Below, one piece after another: positions 15,001 through 18,027 of a stretch of DNA of 18,027 nt. How positions within the stretch are numbered: the first letter of the stretch is position 1; each line of letters begins with the position of its first letter. The position numbers and the translations under genes were made by a program. Source of the stretch: Candidatus Cloacimonadota bacterium (GTDB taxonomy: Bacteria; Cloacimonadota; Cloacimonadia; Cloacimonadales; TCS61). The DNA is taken from assembly GCA_029932755.1 (NCBI GenBank), contig JAOZPK010000040.1:1-18027 (forward strand), given 5' to 3'. Below the pieces are notes generated by a model. That model did no database searches and had not been told where the DNA came from. It worked only from the letters and a program-made list of their open reading frames with translations.

Positions 15001-18000
15001 AGTGATCGATGTAGACAGACCGATCGTGGTAAATGAATTGCTTCCGGCACCTGGCAGTTACACGATTAACGAAACCGAAAGTATCAACTTCTCTATCGAT
15101 GCTTATGACCCTGATGGAAATCCGCTGGAATACAGCTGGAAATTGGATGGAACTGAAATTTCCACTACAGATACTTATGACTTCACTACAAATTATACCT
15201 CAGCAGGAATTTATATTTTAACATTGGATGTAACTGATAACTTTGGAGCAGATAATACACTTGCATATTTGTGGAATGTTACGGTTATTGATATTGATCA
15301 GCCGATAGTAGTAGATGAATTGCTTCCAGCACCCGGCAGTTACACAATTAACGAAACGGAAAGTATAAACTTCTCTATCGACGCTTACGATCCTGATGGA
15401 AATCCACTGGAATACAGTTGGAAATTGGATGGAACAGAAGTTTCAACTGTAAACATATATGATTATATAACCGATTATAACTCTGCTGGTGAACACATAA
15501 TAACACTTGAAGTAACTGACAATTTTGCATCAGATAATACACTTTCATATCTTTGGAACGTAACGGTTATTGATGTGGATCAGCCGATAGTTGTAAATGA
15601 TATTCAACCCCCTCCAGGAAATGTAACAATCAACGAAGCAGAAACGATAAATTTCTTCATTGATGCATATGACCCCGACGGTAATCCGCTGGAATATAGC
15701 TGGAACCTTGATGGTGTAGAGGTGTCAAATACAAATTCCTATGATTTTATAACTGATTATAATTCAGCCGGAACTTATATAGTAACTCTAGATGTTACTG
15801 ATAATTTCTCTGATAATTCCATAAGTTATACTTGGAATGTTACAGTTAATGATGTTGATCAATATATTGTTGTGAATGAAATATTACCATCAGCTGGAGG
15901 AAACATCACAATTGATGAATTAGAATCTATTGCATTCTCAATTGATGCTTACGACCCGGATGGTAATCCACTGGAATATAGCTGGAAACTGGATGGGACA
16001 GAAGTTTCCACAACTGATTCTTACAATTTTACAACAAATTATACATCTGCTGGATCTTATACTGTAACCCTGGATGTTACTGATAATTATTCTGATAATT
16101 CCATAAACTTTACATGGGATGTAACAGTTAACGATGTTGATCAGTATATTGTTGTTATTGATCTGATCCCGGCATCGGGATCTATCACAATATATGAATT
16201 AGAATCTATTGCATTCTCAATCGATGCTTACGACCCTGATGGAAATTCACTTTCCTACACTTGGTATTTCGATGCTGAAATCGTTTCCAACCAAGAATAT
16301 TATCAATACGTTTCTAATTATAATTCAGCTGGCCTACATACAATCATGTTAGAAGTAACTGATAATTTTGGAAGCGACAACACACTTAATTTCAATTGGG
16401 ATATTACAGTTATCGATATTGATAGACCTATAATTGTTGTTGAGCTTACTCCAGAATCGGGATTAATAACAATGAATGAAGGTGAAACAACTGACTTTAA
16501 TATAGATGCATATGATCCGGATGGAAACGATCTAGAATACAGTTGGGAATTGGATGGAACAATAGTTTCCTCAAATGCCGATTATGCGTTTATCACAGAT
16601 TACAATTCTGCCGGTTCGTATATTTTAACTCTTGATGTTACTGACAATTTCGTTTCAGATAATTTACTTAACTTTATCTGGGATATTGATGTAATAGATG
16701 TTGACCAAGAAATCATTGTAAATGAGATATTACCTGAACCTGGGAATATCTTTATTCAGGAAGGTGAAACAATTGATTTTAGTATAGATGCATATGACCC
16801 GGATGGAAACACACTTGAATACAATTGGGTATTGGATGGAACAACTGTATCTACAACCGAATTCTTTGAATTCATAACCAATATGAGTTCTGCAGGAACT
16901 TATTATATGGAACTATTTGTTACTGATAACTACTCAGACAGTTCTATCCAGTTTGATTGGGACATTACGGTTCTGGATGCCGGTTCAAACATAATCGTAA
17001 CTAATGTTGATCCTGCGCCGGGTGGTGTTGAACTATTTGAAAACGATGAAATCAATTTCATTATAGAGGCTTATGCCTTCAATGGTGATGATCTAACTTA
17101 TGGCTGGCAATTAGACGGCACTTTAGTCTCTACAACAAATACATATCTTTTCACCACAGACTTTACTTCAGGCGGAGATTATGTTCTCACACTGGATGTG
17201 GAAGATGAACAAGCTGCAGAAACTATTCTGAATTTTGTTTGGAACATCACGGTGTTTGAATCTGATCAACCAATTGTAGTTGATGATATTCAGCCGACTC
17301 CAGGAGAAGTTACAATAAGTGAAACTGAAACTATTAACTTCCTTATCGATGCTTACGACCCTGATGGAAATTCACTTGAATATTCCTGGCAATTAGATGG
17401 TGAAGAAGTTTCTACAATTGATGTTTACGATTTTATTACCGATATTAATTCTGGAGGTATATATCTCGTTACCTTAGATATTACAGATGGCTTTAGTGAG
17501 AACGCATTATATTATGAATGGGATGTAACTGTTCTTGAGACAGATCAGGACATTATTATCGAATCTATTCAGCCTGAACCAGGTGATGTAACAACTTTCG
17601 AGAATGAAGTTATTGAGTTTGTTATCAACGCTTACGACCCGGACGGTAATCCGCTGGAATATAGCTGGCAACTGGATGGAACACAAGTTTCCACAACTGC
17701 AAGTTACGATTTTCTACCTGATTATAATTCAGCCGGACAATATGAGATTACACTGGATATAACCGATAACTTCATGGCTGATAATAGTGTTAGTTTTAGT
17801 TGGAACGTGACGGTAATAGACGTTGATCAGGAAATAGTAGTAGTTGAATTGATACCTGATGCAACTACTGTAGCTCTGAATGAAGGGGAATCTGTGAATT
17901 TCTCAATTGAAGCTTATGACCCTGATGGAAACGATCTGACATATTCCTGGAGTTTGGATGGCTCACAAGTAAGCACAACACATTTTTATGAGTTTGTTGC

Positions 18001-18027
18001 TGCTACCGGCTCATCAGGTTTCTATAC
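12026..18027 (+). CDS. Giant secreted adhesin: cadherin-like module, C-type lectin domain and PKD-like repeats (C terminus outside window)
   Basis: Open without a stop or frame change for 2,000 codons to the window edge. Signal peptide MKKLFCIVMLVILSSTLFS, cut before QQIEY. Residues about 50-162 form one bacterial cadherin-like module, ending in FWQDVCRHVQYRNSS and VRDVTFTI. Residues about 166-321 are a C-type lectin-like domain: YLATITSPEENFFI, WIGGSD (W218), NW before EPN (269-271), E in WEDYL, and WND (300-302). EPN and WND are the calcium and sugar ligands of mannose-type lectins. The usual disulfide cysteines are missing. From about residue 341 come 17 complete and one partial repeats of 93-94 residues with IDAYDPDGNPLEYSWKLDG, YTSAGTY, LDVTDN and WNVTV, a PKD/Ig-like fold rich in Asp. 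Likely displayed on the surface to bind glycans or cells. A C-terminal sorting or anchor domain is expected beyond the window. AGGGAGG fixes the start; a sigma-54 promoter drives it. Confidence 0.93.
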   Translation, partial: MKKLFCIVMLVILSSTLFSQQIEYTYPRKSYLKELTEPSRTFREDAPEIIASGSVNYTIGDPPVIVAPNITLSNFTEDIEGMKIYFTNNFIISEDIIELSTGFPGVTENYDQSTGILILEGTGSASFWQDVCRHVQYRNSSPSPTQEVRDVTFTIISAIFIPSTGHYYEFVSDYGIAWSDSKANADLANYYGLQGYLATITSPEENFFITTELGGVGWIGGSDAEEHNHWKWICGPEEGTEFWEGLYTGHPTIPGYPVNNMYTNWNYQEPNQFYGNNNPTMWEDYLHMIYNPSVGPVGSWNDLPDAGTTGNFTPYGYVVEYGGMPGDPELNLYGTVQVTVTDLHVTEILPSVGGDITINETESINFSIDAYDPGGNPLTYSWQVDSVEVSITDSYVFTTDYTSAGLYDITLHVSDGTVSQLNYIWNVTVLDVDVNIIVNDIQPTPGDVTINEAETINFFIDAYDPDGNPLEYSWKLDGTEVSIISSYDFITDYTSEGTYVMTLDVTDNFGADNSLAYLWNITVLDVDQPIVVNDIQPPPGNITINELESINFLIDAYDPDGNPLEYSWKLDGVEVSITDSYDFTTDYTSAGTYAMILDVTDNYGADNTINYIWNITVNDVDRPIVVNDIQPPPGNITINELQTINFLIDAYDPDGNPLEYSWKLDGTEISTTDTYDFITNYTSSGIYIVTLDVTDNFGADNTLAYLWNVTVIDIDQPIVVDELLPAPGSYTINETESINFSIDAYDPDGNPLEYSWKLDGTEVSTVNIYDYITDYNSAGEHIITLEVTDNFASDNTLSYLWNVTVIDVDQPIVVNDIQPPPGNVTINEAESINFSIDAYDPDGNPLEYSWKLNGTEVSTISSYDFITDYTSAGTYVIRLDVTDNFQSDNTLFYLWDVTVLDVDQAIVVTDIQPPPGDITINELESINFLIDAYDPDGNLLEYSWELDGVEVSITDSYDFTTNYNSAGTYVMILDVTDNYATDSTINYTWDITVIDVDRPIVVNELLPAPGSYTINETESINFSIDAYDPDGNPLEYSWKLDGTEISTTDTYDFTTNYTSAGIYILTLDVTDNFGADNTLAYLWNVTVIDIDQPIVVDELLPAPGSYTINETESINFSIDAYDPDGNPLEYSWKLDGTEVSTVNIYDYITDYNSAGEHIITLEVTDNFASDNTLSYLWNVTVIDVDQPIVVNDIQPPPGNVTINEAETINFFIDAYDPDGNPLEYSWNLDGVEVSNTNSYDFITDYNSAGTYIVTLDVTDNFSDNSISYTWNVTVNDVDQYIVVNEILPSAGGNITIDELESIAFSIDAYDPDGNPLEYSWKLDGTEVSTTDSYNFTTNYTSAGSYTVTLDVTDNYSDNSINFTWDVTVNDVDQYIVVIDLIPASGSITIYELESIAFSIDAYDPDGNSLSYTWYFDAEIVSNQEYYQYVSNYNSAGLHTIMLEVTDNFGSDNTLNFNWDITVIDIDRPIIVVELTPESGLITMNEGETTDFNIDAYDPDGNDLEYSWELDGTIVSSNADYAFITDYNSAGSYILTLDVTDNFVSDNLLNFIWDIDVIDVDQEIIVNEILPEPGNIFIQEGETIDFSIDAYDPDGNTLEYNWVLDGTTVSTTEFFEFITNMSSAGTYYMELFVTDNYSDSSIQFDWDITVLDAGSNIIVTNVDPAPGGVELFENDEINFIIEAYAFNGDDLTYGWQLDGTLVSTTNTYLFTTDFTSGGDYVLTLDVEDEQAAETILNFVWNITVFESDQPIVVDDIQPTPGEVTISETETINFLIDAYDPDGNSLEYSWQLDGEEVSTIDVYDFITDINSGGIYLVTLDITDGFSENALYYEWDVTVLETDQDIIIESIQPEPGDVTTFENEVIEFVINAYDPDGNPLEYSWQLDGTQVSTTASYDFLPDYNSAGQYEITLDITDNFMADNSVSFSWNVTVIDVDQEIVVVELIPDATTVALNEGESVNFSIEAYDPDGNDLTYSWSLDGSQVSTTHFYEFVAATGSSGFY
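14091..14516 (+). repeat. Exact 426-base duplicate, copy A
   Basis: Identical by line-by-line reading to 15219-15644, covering the end of repeat unit 4, all of unit 5 and the start of unit 6. The flanks (unit 4 against unit 8) remain near-identical before the match begins, then drift. Confidence 0.88.
15219..15644 (+). repeat. Exact 426-base duplicate, copy B
   Basis: Second copy of 14091-14516, at an offset of 1,128 bases, exactly four 282-base units. It covers the end of unit 8, unit 9 and the start of unit 10. Downstream of the match, unit 10 stops resembling unit 6 and instead resembles unit 2, suggesting mosaic exchange. Confidence 0.88.

Larger units (their letters stand above)
13046..18027 (+). 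repeat. Array of 17 full plus one partial PKD-like coding repeats (279-282 bases each)
   Basis: Equivalent codons (first residue of the QPIVVND-type start) fall at 13325, 13607, 13889, 14171, 14453, 14735, 15017, 15299, 15581, 15860, 16142, 16424, 16706, 16985, 17267, 17546 and 17828, so the period is 282 bases, with 279 in three units. The first unit (about 13046-13324) and the units from about 15860 on are the most divergent. Units 2-10 are highly similar in protein and partly identical in DNA, indicating homogenisation in the middle of the array. Confidence 0.92.

Noticed and set aside
13046..18027. Regular repeats as a possible CRISPR array
   Set aside because: The period is 282 bases, the whole unit is conserved and stays in one reading frame, so these are protein repeats.

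Overview
The window is AT-rich, densely coded DNA from a Gram-negative bacterium. A secreted giant protein built from PKD-like repeats with a C-type lectin domain, a TonB-receptor-like beta-barrel, a sigma-54 regulator and very low GC together suggest the FCB side of the tree. Cloacimonadota or a related candidate phylum is my best guess, inferred from style only, without any search. There are no tRNA or rRNA genes, insertion sequences or CRISPR arrays.

Layout: (1) 1-4037, minus strand, is one tight run transcribed in the order adk (zinc-lid adenylate kinase), ktrB/trkH (K+ translocating subunit with an extra N-terminal membrane part), ktrA/trkA (K+ gating subunit), a membrane-anchored PAS protein with no output domain, and the start of an RluA/RluD-type pseudouridine synthase cut by the window edge. 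(2) 4204-7497, plus strand, is a second compact operon: an SDR nucleotide-sugar epimerase/dehydratase-like protein, an exported beta-barrel-like protein (ATGA overlap) and a six-helix membrane protein of unknown function. (3) 7491-9140, minus strand, encodes a TGS/ThrRS-like/uridine-kinase-like fusion that meets operon 2 tail to tail with a 7-base overlap. (4) 9332-10282 encodes a YitT-family membrane protein closed by a clear intrinsic terminator. (5) 10457-11800 encodes an NtrC-type sigma-54 response regulator with no adjacent histidine kinase. (6) 12026 to the window end holds at least 2,000 codons of a secreted giant protein: signal peptide, one cadherin-like module, a C-type lectin domain with EPN and WND motifs, then 17 full and one partial PKD-like repeats of 93-94 residues.

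The most interesting unit is 10457-18027. The regulator carries the intact GAFTGA loop that contacts sigma-54. The 225-base gap behind it contains a near-consensus -24/-12 promoter (TGGCATG-N4-TTGCA, 11974-11989), an upstream inverted repeat at a usual enhancer distance, and a perfect 16-base palindrome across the predicted start of transcription. This reads as a self-contained, sigma-54-switched surface adhesin module. The adhesin repeat array also shows recent internal duplication: 426 identical bases exactly four repeat units apart.

The other promoter regions look different. Each of the five non-sigma-54 upstream regions contains a TTGAC element, and those of the YitT and regulator genes share an 18-base motif (16 matches).
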